64,000 nt of DNA from Raffaelea ambrosiae (taxonomy: Eukaryota > Ascomycota > Sordariomycetes > Ophiostomatales > Ophiostomataceae), in NCBI GenBank assembly GCA_002778195.1, contig PCDI01000007.1, forward strand, positions 1,039,127-1,103,126, read 5' to 3'. Position 1 is the stretch's first letter. Each line of letters starts with the position of its first letter. Shown here in pieces: positions 11,915 to 24,888 of the stretch. The notes beneath the pieces were generated by a model. It was given only the letters and a program-made list of their open reading frames with translations. It did not search any database and was not told the origin of the DNA. A program made the position numbers and the translations under genes.

Positions 11915-13547
11915 ATGGCGAACCGCGGCGCCAGCTTGGACAAGGATGTGTTCACCATCAAGGACCTCGAGGAGCAGGCCTCCAAGATTCTGCCCAAGAT
12001 GTACCGGGAGTACTTCAACGAAGGCGCCATGGACCTCTTGACGTAAGCACCGGATCTCTTTCCACGGCGTCCCAAGACGCTGCGGCCTCACACACGGCCA
12101 TCGACTGACGCAGAATCTCTCGAATGCAGTTTAGCCGACAACCGGGCCGCCTACGACCGCTACAAAATTCGACCGCGGGTGCTGGTAGGCACCGGCCCCA
12201 ACATTGACACCAGCACCACCTTCTTGGGCAAGAAGTGCGCCTTTCCCTTTGGCTTCTCGCCGGCGGCCATGCACGGCCTGGCCCACCCCGACGGCGAGGT
12301 GGGCACGTCGCAGGCGGCCGCCAGCGTCGGCGTCGCCATGGGCCTGTCCACGTACTCGAACAAGTCCATGGAGGAAGTCATTGCCCAGGGCAAGGGGAAC
12401 CCCTACGCCTACCAAGTGACCATCTTCAACTACAAACCCGCGACGATCGCGATGATCAAGCGCGCAGAAGGTCAGCCAGTCTCTTCTTTCCTTCTATGCC
12501 GTGTGCTTCTGTTTTCTGTTATGTGGTTTTTGGGGGTTTTCTTTTTCTTTTTCTGTTTCTTTTTCATGTGCTGTGTTTTGCGGCTGCCAACTGACAGACC
12601 TTACCAGCTGCTGGATTCGATGCCATCTTTCTGACCATCGACTGCCCCTTCTTGGGAAAGCGCCTGAACGAGTACCGCAACTCGTTCGCCATGCCCAGGG
12701 GAACAACCTACCCCAACATTGATCTGGATGTGGACTGGGACAACCTGGCAGGTGGCGACGAGCGTCTGGGCTACGGTGGGTTTGCTGTGTCGGGTGCGGG
12801 AGCCGCAATGTTCTTTGCCAGCTAATGCGTGTGCAACAGAAAATTCCATGGGCTGGCTCGAGGTCGCCAATTTCATGAAGGCAAACACGAAGTTGCCTGT
12901 GTGGGTCAAAGGAGGTGGGTTTTTCAAAAAAAAAAAAAAACCCCCCCCCCCCCATCCAGGAGCTGGGTGACTGACAGTTTTTACTTTTGAAATAGTGTAC
13001 ACCCCCGAGGACGTGCAGCTTGCCATTGACCACGGCTTCGCTGGCGTGGTCATCTCCAACCATGGTGGTCGGCAGCTCGACAGCGTTCCGGCCACGCTGG
13101 ACAACCTTCGCGTGTGCGCTCCCGTGGCCAAGGGCAAGATCCCCATTGCCATTGACAGCGGCATCCGTCGCGGCACCGACATCTTCAAGGCCATTGCGCT
13201 GGGCGCGGACTACTGCTTCGCTGGTCGGATTCCCATCTGGGGCCTGGCGGTATGTATCAGTACGGTCACAAAGTAGCACGGCGGAGCACTAACCAATGAT
13301 GTCGTTTTCTCCAGTACAACGGAACCCAGGGCGTGGAGCTGGCCCTGAAGCTCCTGCAGCAGGAGTTCATGATTGCCATGGGCATTGCTGGGTAAGACAA
13401 AAAGAAAAAAGAAAAAGAAAAAAGACCTTGTCTCTGTCGACGGTCGGGACAAGCTAACACATAAATGACAGATGCCAAAAGATTTCCGATATTACCAAAT
13501 CACACCTTGCCATTCTGAACAGCGACAATCTCCTGTGCAAGCTGTAG
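11915..13547 (+). CDS. FMN-dependent 2-hydroxy-acid oxidase/dehydrogenase
   Basis: Oxidises (S)-2-hydroxy acids such as glycolate or lactate using FMN. Exons 11915-12042, 12130-12470, 12608-12775, 12840-12914, 12996-13249, 13315-13391 and 13472-13547; sum checked, 372 aa, the usual family length. Motifs: MYREYFNEGAMD, IRPRVLVGTGPNIDTST, FGFSPAAMHGLAHPDGE, AAGFDAIFLTIDCPFLGKR, VWVKGVYTPEDVQ, the active-site SNHGGRQLDSVPATLD, and IDSGIRRGTDIFKAIALGAD (phosphate loop; IDSG where IDGG is common). The protein ends in CKL, which fits the PTS1 consensus [SAC][KRH][LM], so peroxisomal location is likely by analogy with glycolate oxidase. The fourth intron holds an A14C14 tract. Confidence 0.92.
12926..12953. 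repeat. A14C14 compound homopolymer in an intron
   Basis: Fourteen A followed directly by fourteen C inside the fourth intron (12915-12995) of the hydroxy-acid oxidase gene, between its GTGGGT donor and the branch/acceptor region (AATAG). Confidence 0.9.
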
Positions 13548-14234
13548 TAGGCCACCTGCGGATTCAGCAGAAACTGGGCGGGAAGGTCACGGCGACACCT
13601 AGATAGACATGCCTTGTTGTTGCTGTTCACGTGCAGTCGAGATTGACCTGCTGTGCGTCATCCTGCAGTCTGGCCAGGGGCAAGGACAACCACTAGACTG
13701 CTACGTAGATCCGAAGGAAGTAGACAAATGAACGAGTTTCGTTAGACATGGATTCATATCGTGCTGTTGTGAAACGTGGGCACATCTCAAGTGCTTAACA
13801 ATCGCGTGAATGGTCGTGGCTGTATCGTGAGAGCCCAAACTCGCATTCTACACGACTCCGCACGTCGTAGCAATGGAAATGGGGTCCCATACCGTCCTGT
13901 TTCATCAGATATAGACGTGGCCAGTGGAGATTGGCGTCCCGTCTTGTGTGGTCACGCCAACCGCCATCGGCTGCGATCTCGAAAAGACGGGTGATTTGCA
14001 AGAAAATGTAAGAAAGACGTCAGTGGGATGCCCCATGGCCAGGGCAAGTTACCGCGAAACATTATGTGGACCTCGTTATCAGGGCGGGCAAGTCACCGCG
14101 GATACATAAGGGCAGAAAAAAAAACAGCTGTGCTTCTCTTTCTTGGGCACCCCTCCATGGCGATAACTTGCTCTTATCACAGCAAAGCTCAAAGCAAAGC
14201 TCAAAGGAAGTCTCACAGCACCAAGACAGCCAAG
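13548..14234 (+). other. Intergenic, upstream of the epimerase gene
   Basis: No gene seen. Just before the next ATG, a GATA pair in opposite orientations (GATAAC about 14161, TTATCA about 14174) is followed by a short direct repeat of AAAGCTCA (about 14183-14207). Confidence 0.5.
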
Positions 14235-15627
14235 ATGGTCTCGATATTCTTGTATGTTTCCTTCTCGTCTGTTCTCTCGCCTGTTTTCTTGCTTCGCCTG
14301 CTAACCCAAGGCAGGACCGGAGCCACGGGCTATGTCGGCGGACATGTGCTGCACACTCTGTCCCAGGCGCATCCCGAGTTTGCCATCGCTGCTCTGATCC
14401 GGGACAGCGAGGCGGCCAAACGAATCGATGTGGCGTATTCGAACGTGCGAGCCGTGGTCGCCGATCTGGACAACAGTGCCGTGGTCGAAGAGGAAGCCAG
14501 CAAGGCGAATATCGTTTTGCGTATGTTTCAACGGAAGCCTGATTTGGAGAGGGGGGGGGAGACGTGAACGATACAGCCAATGCACATCCTATCGAGGAGG
14601 AATACTAACTTTGGGTGCCCCCAGACCTGGCTTCCAACAAGCATCTTGGCAGCTTCCAGGCCATCGAGCGTGGCCTGGCCAGCAAGACAGAGCCCTGTGC
14701 GTGATCCCCAGTGTGTGTGTGTGTGTGTGTATGTGTGTGTTGCTTCAAAGTCTTAAGTTGTTGTGGTTTCTAATGTCGACATGTTGCAGCATACTGGGTC
14801 CAGGTGTCCGGCTTCAGTGCTCTGTCCATCGGAGAGCTGTCGCAGCCCGACTACACGGTCGGCCAGCCGTCGACCAAGGTGTGGGACGACCTGGACGGCG
14901 TGGCCGAGATCCGCGACCAGGTGCGCGAGTACTCGGCCATCCGCGTGGTCGACAACTACCTGCTGGACACGGCCAAGAAGTACCCGGGCAAGATCAACAC
15001 CGCCATCGTGATGCCGCCCATCATCTTTGGCCAGGGCCTGGGCCCCGGCAACACGCACAGCGTGCAGCTCAACACGCTGGCGCGGACCGCCGTGAAACGC
15101 AGCAAGGCCGTTCGCCTGGGCGCGGGAGAGGGGACCTGGAGCAACATCCACATCAACGACATTAGCAACGTCGTCCACAAGCTCGTCGGTGTCGCCGTCC
15201 AGCCAGAGGGCACAGACCCGGCCATCTGGGGCGAGACGGGTGTCTACACGCCCAGCACGACCTTTTTCTTGGTAAGCTACCACCCACATTGCCGCTTGGC
15301 TGTCACCTTATGGAGGTCTCTCGTAGCTGTCCTCCGTTGGCTAACATGGGTGGAAAGACTTGGAAAGAAATTTCCGACAAGATGGCCGAGGAAGGGAAGA
15401 AGCTGGGATTGTTGACGACGGATGACGTGGAGGAGATCGACGAGGCAACAGCAACCTCGCTGGGCTTCCCGGGCGCAAAGGTCTTCTTTGCGAGCAATGC
15501 GAAGAGCAAGGCCAACAGAGAGCGGGAACTTCTCGGGTGGAAGCCTGCCCAGGAAGACGCCATAAAGGAGGAGTTTGCACGGGTCTTGAAAGACGAGGCT
15601 CAGAGGCTGGGGCCAAAAGACCTTTAA
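14235..15627 (+). CDS. NAD(P)-dependent epimerase/reductase, extended-SDR type
   Basis: Rossmann-fold oxidoreductase, substrate unknown. Exons 14235-14251 (17 nt), 14315-14520, 14625-14696, 14790-15271 and 15358-15627; sum checked, 348 aa. The tiny first exon joins to give MVSIFLTGATGYVGG, the extended-SDR TGxxGxxG motif. The middle contains SYWVQVSGFSALSIGELSQ, the helix VVDNYLLDTAKKYPGK and IVMPPIIFGQGLGPGN, then a substrate-side half with WSNIHINDISNVVHKLVGVA. The last acceptor is uncertain: GGAAAG after a perfect CTAAC branch gives FFL-TWKEISDK, while other AGs upstream are possible. The third intron carries a (GT)n microsatellite at about 14709-14740. Related fungal proteins are annotated as NAD-dependent epimerases or nucleoside-diphosphate-sugar epimerases. 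Confidence 0.85.
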
Positions 15628-18600
15628 GGGGGCAATCATTCGAGTAGAAAACACATGAAAGAACACGGAGCCATCAAAGTGGCATGTACACTATTTGGCG
15701 TGAGAGCTCAGCTCTCCCTTGAACAGTGCCTTGTCATTTCTCAATTGTTTTCCGCTTTCCTATCATTTTCGCCTTACACGCACCCTACACGGCGAGAAAT
15801 CATTATAGGAACCCAACGATGGTGTAGTCACGGATCAAATTTACTCCTTCATTAGGTCGAAGAGGGCCAAGAAGTGCCTGCCCCCCAAGACAACCGCGAT
15901 CATGATTCGCTACACCGCAATGTCTTCCCCCAAAAGATATCCGGTATACCCCCGCTGGATGAGCACGTTCGATGATCCCGCATATGCGACCATGGTGTTC
16001 CCGAAATGCCCATGTTCAATTGCCAACACGAAAAGAGGGGAAACAGAAAACAATGAGACCACGCGGCTTTGGTCGACGAAAATACAAGGGATATGCCGAG
16101 ACAGACGGGTTGCTTCTTGTGCCTTTTCTAACCGCCCAATGGATGGATTCGAAGGAGGGAGAACAAGACGTGAACAATCAGCAGAACGAAAGAGGAGGCA
16201 GAGGCAAAAATGTGATAGTCAGAGGGGACACCAAATTCACACGGTGTCGGAACCGCAGCATTCTCTTTGGAGACGAGGGGAAGGCAGCCTGGGCCGGGGT
16301 GGATGCTCTATGGGGGTGCGCGCAAAGAGGGGAAACGGGAGAAACGACACAAAGAAAACAGAGCAGGGAAGATTGATGCACTTGCAAGAGCCTTTGTTGT
16401 GTCCCATAAGAGTCTGCCATATGTTCTCAAGAGAGATTGTCACCCCCAATGTCAACATTGGCTGGATCGGCTGCTTCGCCTCGCGAGACTGTGCCATGTG
16501 CATGCTTTGTATCGAGCCTGGCCCGTGTTGGGCCCGTCGTGAGCCGTGTCTTTGTCTTTCCTCCATTGGCAGATTTTTCCTGCTTTCCTTCGTTCTTTGT
16601 ACACACAAGTATGGAATACTTGTGCGTTCTGTACGGTGTCGGTTTGATGCATGCGACGAAGAAGAGAGGAGAGGACGAAGAGAGGAGGAGGGGAATGAAT
16701 GGGCATGGGTGGTGCAGTCAAGGCAGGACAAATGCAGGACAAACGCAGGCTGACGGATGCGGTACCACAGTCCTTTCTCAGAAGCGACAAGTAATAGAGG
16801 GAGTACGAGTACATGGTCATTTTCTCCTCAGTCCTCCAAGCCCCTTTTTCCTGGTTTTCACTCCGCAAGGGGACGTTACCGGTTTGCGGACCCGCAGATA
16901 CATAATCAGAAAGAGGAAGAAGGGGGGAATTGGAATAATAAATACAAATCATTCTCAAAAAGAGGAGGAAGAAGTGAGGAAAAAAAAAAAGAAAAAAAAA
17001 AGGAAACAAAAAAGAACCAACAAAAAGGACATGGCGACTTGACTAATAATACAGTTTGCGCGTTGCACTTACACATACATTCACACAACATTCAGGTAGC
17101 CAAACCAAAACAAAGTATGAGCAGACGAAGTTACCATAGTACAACACCGGCTCGAATACTGCTGTCCTCCGCATTGCGCTTTGACCCGGATTACCCTGGC
17201 AGCACCTTGTTTCCCCGCATCCTCTCTATTTTCTGTCGGATTCTACCCCGGTCCGGCTGGTTTTTTTTTGGCATCTGTGCTTCCTTGGCTCAGGCTGGGC
17301 TTGTACTGGGGCTGAATCGACGCGTCGCACACAAGTGATGAAAAGGAATGGGAGGAGGGGCGCATTGCGGCGAACCTTGTCGAGAATGAAGCCAAAAGGG
17401 GGGTGTGGGCAATACACGCATCACGACCCGAAAGCACGTGACCGCACTGCATTGCGACCTTGGAGGATGACACCTGTTGTGCTCGGCTGCAGGTCTGGAA
17501 TCCGCAGGTAGGATGGACTTTGATCTGGTTTGATCTGCTTTCAGTACGTTCAGTTGGTTTTGGCAGTGCGGGTCCTCTCGATCTCCAGAGGATGTCATGA
17601 GACCCAATCACCCAGAGCTCGTTTGGAAATGCCTCTTTAATCTGGCCCTTCTTTGGCACATTTTTGCCTCCCCCTTGTGTCATATCTCGTACTTCACGGA
17701 GACAGTTGGGGTTTTTTTTCAGCTGTGGCGATCAGAAGAAGCCGAATCATCCCCGTTGAACAGCGCGTTCTCTCCGTGCCGCGTGTTCCGTTATTGGCCT
17801 GGTGCTTGCCTTGGGAGGGCTGTGCCTAGCAGAGAACTTGGGGGGAGAAGAGGAGAAACTGCCACGAGGGTGAGGCGTGGGCGGTGTGTGTGTGTGTGTG
17901 TGTATGTGCGTATGTCTGAGAATGTGGGCCTGCGTCTCCCCCCGCGAAACCCCCGCGTGGCTTGGACAGCGTTACGAGGCCAAGGGAGTCGCGACGGAGA
18001 ACGGATCTGATTGATGATTCCGAGGTAAGCTCGGAAGGGGTGGGTGGTGGTGGAGGATGGACGGTTGCTTTGTTCTTGTTGTCTTTTCTTCCCCTCCCCT
18101 TGGCTTCTCCAACTTTCGTCAGCGGCGACCCCCGAAACCCAAGAACTAAAAAAAAAGAAAAGAAGAAATTAAAAAAACAAAAAAAAAGCAAGCATCCCAG
18201 AAAAAGAGACGCGAACGAAGTCAATCCATCCAACCTTCCAAGGAATTGGATGGATCCGTGCATCGTATGATGGAATTGGTGAATGAGGACGACGGTTGGT
18301 GCTCTATCCTGATAGATGAAGAAGCAAGTTCTCTTGGGCCCTGGCCAGTTGGAGCTCAGCCATGGTGGGGGCGTTCTTTCTGCAGGCAACCAGGCGGAAC
18401 AAAAAAGCAGCGAAAAGAAGGCTAAGGGGGGAAGCGTTCCGGTCAGCACTTGGTCTGAGGCAAATGGAAGCTGTCGCCAGAAGACAGATGCGTCTGCGCC
18501 CAATCATTCCACACGACGACGACGAGATTGAGAAATACGGAAAAGCACACAGGACGCTGGGGATATGCAGACTCCAGCTGACGCCGTTATCAGAGGTCAA

Positions 18601-21163
18601 CTCACCGAAAGCACGTCTGGCCCCTGGCTAATGCTGAAGACAGGCATCGGGGTGGACGTGAGGGGAAGCTGTCTGTGGGTTCGAAAGCGCCCTGACGACC
18701 TTTCTGGGAGCATGACCAGAGGCCAAAGGGCATTGGTCTCTTGTGAGAGCTCTCAGCGTAGCATCGCCGGCTGCGTCAGGGAGCCGAAGCAGACACAGAA
18801 TCGCTATGAGACAGCCACGCCGCAGACCAAGAGCATATACTGGCGAGCAGACTCACAACATGTACTACACCCCCTGGTGGAGATGAACGTCCAGTCTTTA
18901 AACCCGCTGGCCGTTTTCAGCCACCAGATCGTGCTCGTAGAGCTCGCCTTGGCCACCCTATCCGTGTTTGTGAGAGCTTACACTGCTCCCAGAACTCTAA
19001 AAAAAGGTAAACCACATGGGTCATCTGTGAACTCTGCGAACCAGATCTTCGCCCACAACTGCCGCTTCGTGTCAGGCCATATTTGCTTCACCGAAGAGGA
19101 GGATGATACGCCTTGCGCACATTGGTCCATTCTCTCCTCTTTCTCCCTCCCCAAAATCCCAGGAACCCATTCATGGCCCAAAAGAGGACGTATTTTCCCC
19201 GAGGAGTCCATTTCCCAGGACCGGCTGGGGCGGGTTTCTCGGACAAGGCATTACCTGTCCTCATTATACAACGGTTAAATATAGTATAGGCCAAGATGGT
19301 AGCAAAACTTTCCCCGCACTGATCCGGCTTGCTGCTGTGCAACTAACTCGCTGGTGCTGTGCTGCCACGCTGCGGTAGGGGCTTCCTTCGCTGGGCCTGC
19401 CCCATCATGCCCCATAATGCCCCATAATACTCCATAACTCCAGACTTTTACTCCAGACTCGCCTCCCTTTCAGCCCCACACCCCGCAAGAGACTAACGCC
19501 ACAGAGCACGGCCCGAAAAGGAAACTAACTAACACCAACTGCCTAGAAGGAACACACAAAGCTATGCTGCGAACTGCAGGGTCACAGTGCGAGCCAGACT
19601 TCCTGGCAAGCTGGATAGCATTGTTCTACTTGTCTTCCGCACGCAAAGACAACAGTTTTCGGAGCTGGAGGGGAAAGGAAACCAACAGTAGAGGGTGCCT
19701 CGCGGCTGCCCTCAGGCTGAATCTGCAGCAAAACCAAGTTGTGGGGGAGAGAATGACGCACAAGGGGCGTGAGCCCGCTTCTTCCGTGCTGCGGTTGGTC
19801 TTTTTTTTTTCTGCTCTCGTTCTCCGACTGAGCCTCGACTCGGCTCCGCTTTTTGCTCCCAAGATGTGCCGGCCGCCGCCTCCGCCCCAGCTTGGGGTCC
19901 CTCCTCCCCCCTTTCTCCATTCTCTTCTCCTGCTCTTCTCCCAGCCCGCCGACCCTGTTGCCTCTTCCATCACAAACCACGCATGCATCATCCTTCTGCA
20001 CGGCCAACAGGAATGTGACCTACCCCAGGTTTCAGGGGGGTGTGGGACTCCGAGATATCTCCTGAATGGCGAGAAATGAGCGTGCGGGGGAGCTATCTTG
20101 TCGCCAGGCAAGGCGGTTCCAAGATGCTTCGAGACAGGGGATTGGACGAAGAGGCTGCATGTTGTTGGCGCGGCCCTGATGGAGGGTGGCCTCGTCGTCT
20201 ATATGCAGGACAACCCAGGATGCTCTTGTCAAGGAACTCGTTCTCACGGCAGTTGTCATCCGCCCCAAACGAGACGGAAAAGGCATGCAAGACGGACAGC
20301 AAAACAGCAACAAAAAAGAGTCAGACAAGGCCGTCGTCACGGCGGATGGCACGAGCCAAAGAAGCGTGGACATGTCACTTGTCACTGGCTGATAGAGCAG
20401 AAAAATGCCCACAACGGACCAACCAGACAGGAAGAACTGGCAACAAATGGTTTCACGAGGAAACCTTGTAGAATTGACATCATAAAACACATAGAACGCC
20501 TACTTGAGAACCCAGCCACCAATGCAACTACGGTGAGCGCGGACAAGGTGGGAGCGAGACGGACAAAAAGCAAAGACGGAAAGTGTGGAGGATGCAGGGG
20601 GGGGGTGTGGGTGTGGGTGTGAGCTGCAGCTGCAGGTCGAAATTGAGGAGAAAAAAACGGGGATGGGGAGGGAAAGAGGAGAAGAGAGTGTGCGATCTGA
20701 TGGAAAAAAGAGGACTGTCGACCGAAAAACAGTAGGTGAGAGACAAAGCAAAAGCGAGGGACCTAGCGGATAGGCTGGAGAGCAAGAGACCACATGAGCA
20801 AGCGTGAGGAGAAGGTGGGAGAAGAAACGGGTGAAAGAGGAAAGAGGTAAAAACCACCTCCAAAAGAAAAAAAGAAACAAGGGAAAAATGAGACCGACAG
20901 AAACCTAAAAAGTGGGAAAGACCCAAGGATATAAAGGACCATTGCGTCTTGTCTTTGCCTCTCAACATCTGTCCGTTTTTTTTTTTTCATTCTTTTCCCT
21001 TCTCCCCTTCTCCTTTTATATACGCCTACATCTTCCGTAGGAGCTGGCATCTGAACCTTGACTCATCGTCTGCATTCCTTTTTATTTTCGTACTCTCCGA
21101 GCTTTCCCCTTGAACAAGCCGAGACCACAACACACACACACGCACACACAACACCAAGACACC
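15628..21163. other. 5.5-kb gap without a supported gene
   Basis: ORFs here reach about 280 codons but are rich in Arg/Lys/Thr or Phe/Leu low complexity, have no family motif, and show no consistent intron signals. The sequence is rich in A-runs, purine tracts (about 16660-17020 and 20630-20900), a (GT)n near 17885-17905 and a short approximately 10-bp repeat (CATAATGCCC type, 19400-19440). The right end carries the TATA box and CT-rich leader of the alcohol oxidase gene. It could host a non-coding RNA or a long regulatory region; nothing in the sequence decides this. Confidence 0.5.
20930..20936 (+). promoter_or_regulatory. TATA box of the alcohol oxidase gene
   Basis: TATAAAG, 228 bp before the alcohol oxidase ATG, followed by a strongly pyrimidine-rich stretch (about 20945-21020) and a CA-rich leader directly before the start. 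This TATA-plus-CT layout is typical of strongly expressed, inducible fungal genes. Confidence 0.55.
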
Positions 21164-24100
21164 ATGGCGTCGAATAACATCCCTACCGAGTTTGACATCA
21201 TTGTCTGCGGCGGCGGCAGCTGTGGCTGCGTCGTGGCCGGCCGGTATGTGCTGACTCCTCTTTTTTTGTCCCTTGTGAATAAGCCTTTCCCCTCTTTTCC
21301 AAGACGATGAAGACGTACAATGGCACGAGAGACGCCAGAAATCGAAACATCTCCGAGCTGTGTGTCCCTGTTTGTTTTCGTCCTTCAGTTTGTGCTCGGG
21401 GTTCTGTCGGACTCTTCGTCATTCTCGTGTCATGAAAGGCCTTTCTGGGGCCATCAAGGCTGCTTTTCGAGCCATAGAGGTGTTTGTCCTGGTGTCGTGT
21501 TGAGCTGTTGTATCTGTCATGGCTGTGCGCTGTGTCCCTGTTCCTTGTCATACTCGAACCATTGTCGCTATTGTTCCCATCTATAGACATACCATGGACA
21601 TGCAGTGGCTAATCCCGGTCTTTCTCCGACAACAGCCTGGCCAATCTCGACCACAACCTCAAGGTCCTCCTCATTGAGGCGGGCGAGAGCAACCTCAACA
21701 ACCCGTGGGTGTACCGCCCGGGCATCTACCCCCGCAACATGAAACTGGACTCCAAGACCGCCTCGTTCTACGAGTCGCGTCCCTCGCCGTGGCTGGCTGG
21801 CCGCAGCGCCATTGTCCCGGCGGCCCACATCCTGGGCGGCGGCTCCTCCATCAACTTCATGATGTACACGCGCGCCTCCGCCTCGGACTACGACGACTTC
21901 CAGGCCAAGGGCTGGTCCACCAAGGAGCTGCTTCCGCTGATGAAGAAGAACGAGACTTACCAGCGTGCCTCGCACAACCCGTAAGCTTCCTCAATGCTCC
22001 CTCCACCCTTTCCTTCTTCACTAGCTTTCACCTTCCATGGCAAGACGCCGAACTCCGAGCAAGGAGAACGGCCAAGGATGCAAGACGAATAGGACGCATT
22101 GAGAGACCACTGAAAGTGACAAGAGTACACTAACACGTTGTCTACTAGTGAGGTCCACGGCTTTGAGGGCCCCATCAAGGTCTCCTTTGGCAACTAGTAC
22201 GTATTCGACCCAAGAACGAGCCAGACAGAGGATGGGAGGGAAGCAGGGAACAATGACTTGCCGAGTCTTTGCCACCCACCCACCCTCCAGTGCAGCCGCA
22301 GCGTTCTAACCCACTACCCCTCTCAGTGTCTACCCCGTCAAGGACGACTTCCTTCGTGCTGCCGAGTCGCAGGGCATCCCCATTGTGGACGACCTGCAGG
22401 ACCTGACCACTGGCCACGGCGCCGAGCAGTGGCTCAAGTGGATCAACCGCGATGTGAGCTAGCCCCCCTTGTCACGTTCCGTCTCTTATCTCATCTCACA
22501 TTCCCTTTTCCTTGTCCCGCCATTCCCCGGCGGAGACTCCTTTTTGGGGGGGGGGCGAGTTGGATGCCCTTATCATGCAGTTATTATACTTCCGAGATGC
22601 GCTGTGCTGACCCAGGACTCTTCTGGCCCTTTTAGACTGGCCGCCGCTCCGACAGCGCGCACGCCTACATCCATGCCACCCGCGCCAAGCACTCGAACCT
22701 GTACCTGGCCTGCAACACCAAGGTCGACAAGGTCATCATCGAGAACGGCCGTGCCGTCGGCGTGCGCACTGTGTAAGTGATGTCTCGTCCCGAGATGTGA
22801 TTGGTCAGCACGATTAGCTAATACAACTTCCAGCCCGACCAAGCCTCTGCCTGGTGTAAGTCCAGCCCGCCCACCCAGCCATGGGGTCGTCCACCTTCCA
22901 TCTCTCACCCATCCCCGCCCCCCCACCTCTACTGACACACTGTAGAACAATGGCTCCAAGATCTACCGCGCGCGCAAGCAGATTGTGGTCTCGGGCGGCA
23001 CGCTGTCGTCGCCGCTGATCCTGCAGCGCTCCGGTGTCGGCGACCCGGCCAAGCTCCGCAAGGTGGGCATCGAGCCGATTGTGGACCTGCCGGGCGTGGG
23101 CCAGAACTTCCAGGACCACTACCTGACGTTTTCGGTGTACCGGGCCAAGCCCGGGACGGAGTCGTTTGACGACTTTGCGCGCGGCGACCCGGAGACGCAG
23201 AAGCGCGTCTTTGAGGAGTGGAACGTCAAGGGCACCGGCCCGCTGGCGACGAACGGCATCGAGGCGGGGGTGAAGATCCGGCCGACGGAGGAGGAGCTCA
23301 AGGAGTTTGCGACGTGGCCGACGCCGCACTTCAACGACGGGTGGGAGTCGTACTTTAAGAACAAGCCGGACAAGCCGGTGATGCACTACTCAGTCATTGC
23401 CGGCTGGTTCGGCGACCACATGCTGATGCCGCCGGGCAACTTCTTCACCATCTTCCACTTCCTGGAGTACCCCTTCTCGCGCGGCTCGACCCACGTGACG
23501 TCGGCGGACCCGTACGCCAAGCCCGACTTTGACGCCGGCTTCATGAACGACGAGCGCGACATGGTGCCCATGGTGTGGGGCTACATCAAGTCGCGCGAGA
23601 CGGCGCGCCGCATGGACGCCTACGCCGGCGAGGTGCAGAACATGCACCCGTTCTTCAGCTACGACAGCGCCGCGCGCGCGCACGACCTCAACCTCGAGGA
23701 CACCAACCGCTACGCGCTGGCCGGCAACCTGTCGGCCGGCATCCAGCACGGCAGCTGGAGCGTGCCGGTGCCCGAGCCCGACGAGGAGAAGAAGGGCCAC
23801 CACCTGTCGTCCAACCAGAAGGAGAAGCGCCACGACCTCAAGTACTCGTCCGAGGACATCAAGGCGGTCGAGGAGTGGGTCAAGCGCCACGTCGAGTCCA
23901 CCTGGCACTCGCTCGGCACCTGCTCCATGGCGCCGCGCGAGGGCAACAGCATCGTCAAGCAGGGCGTGCTCGACGAGCGCCTCAACGTCCACGGCGTGCA
24001 GGGGCTCAAGGTCGCCGACCTGTCCATCTGCCCCGACAACGTCGGCTGCAACACCTACTCCACCGCCCTGCTCATCGGCGAGAAGGCCGCCACCCTCGTG

Positions 24101-24193
24101 GCCGAGGACCTCGGCTACACCGGCGCGGCCCTGGAGATGCGCGTGCCCGACTACCATGCGCCGGGCGAGAACCGTCTGCAGCACCGTCTGTAA
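21164..24193 (+). CDS. Alcohol (methanol-type) oxidase, GMC family
   Basis: FAD-dependent GMC oxidoreductase that oxidises short alcohols to aldehydes with release of H2O2. Exons 21164-21243, 21636-21980, 22149-22196, 22327-22453, 22636-22772, 22834-22855 (22 nt) and 22946-24193; sum checked, 668 aa, close to the yeast methanol oxidases. Motifs: FDIIVCGGGSCGCVVAGR (ADP-binding), IPAAHILGGGSSINFMMYTR-like segment, VSGGTLSSPLILQRSGVG, and the C-terminal HSLGTCSM and DNVGCNTYSTALLIGEKAA. The active-site pair is His (about 574) and Asn (about 622), the His-Asn combination of methanol oxidases; EDLGYTG-ALEMRVPDYH also matches that group. It ends in HRL, a weak PTS1-like tail, so peroxisomal import is plausible only. 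The first intron is long (392 bp). Confidence 0.93.
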
Positions 24194-24888
24194 ATGGCCA
24201 GCCCCCAATCTCCAAAATCAAGCAAAAAAAAAAATACTAGGAAAAAAAAAAAAAAAGCAGACGAAGAAACGATGGATCCAGTTCCAGTTCCCATTCCAGT
24301 TCCAGTTGCAGCAGTCCAGGTCTCCCAATGTCAGTTTCGGTTGACTATGGAAGGAAGTTGACGTTGAAGGAAGGCAACAGAAAAACAGAAAAAAAAAAAA
24401 CAGAAAAGAAAAGAACAAAACAGCCCTCCCAAAAATTGCTTGTTGTCTTACGTGCTTTCCCTTTTTCTCGTTGCCGCATTTCCCCCACCTTTTGTCTCTC
24501 TCCTACTTTGTCTCCCACTTGCCTCACTCCTTTTTTTTCCCACTCTGTAAGTAAGTCTGCCAGTCAAATAGTATAACAATGTATCAAATTGGTGTGAACC
24601 CTGAGACCTGTCTTTCTTGCACGTGAGAAGAGGCGGCATGCCAGACAAAACAGTCTGGTTTTTTTTCTAAAGGGCAGAATGCCTTCGCAAGGCGCATTGT
24701 CACGAAAAGGGCTATGGCAGGCTACTATTCCCCTGCTTGTCCACCACTGCTCCTCTGAGGACGGCTGTGTCCGTCCTGGCTACGACAAGGAGAAGTTCAT
24801 ACACGCTCGGAAAAAGAGAGGCTGCAGAATAACACGATAACCCGGTCGGCATCGTTGCCAGCGAGGCCACCAATCCAAGTCCGTCCTC
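24194..24888. other. Convergent 3' region
   Basis: Between the stops of the alcohol oxidase (+) and a Zn2Cys6 regulator (-). It contains A-runs and a short CCAGTT/CCATTCCAGTT repeat at about 24277-24310. No gene seen. Confidence 0.5.

Noticed and set aside
15902..19278. ORFs of up to 283 codons in the 15.6-21.1 kb gap as protein genes
   Set aside because: Composition is low-complexity or Arg/Lys/Ser-rich, there is no family motif, starts and intron signals do not fit, and overlapping ORFs on the other strand are equally long.
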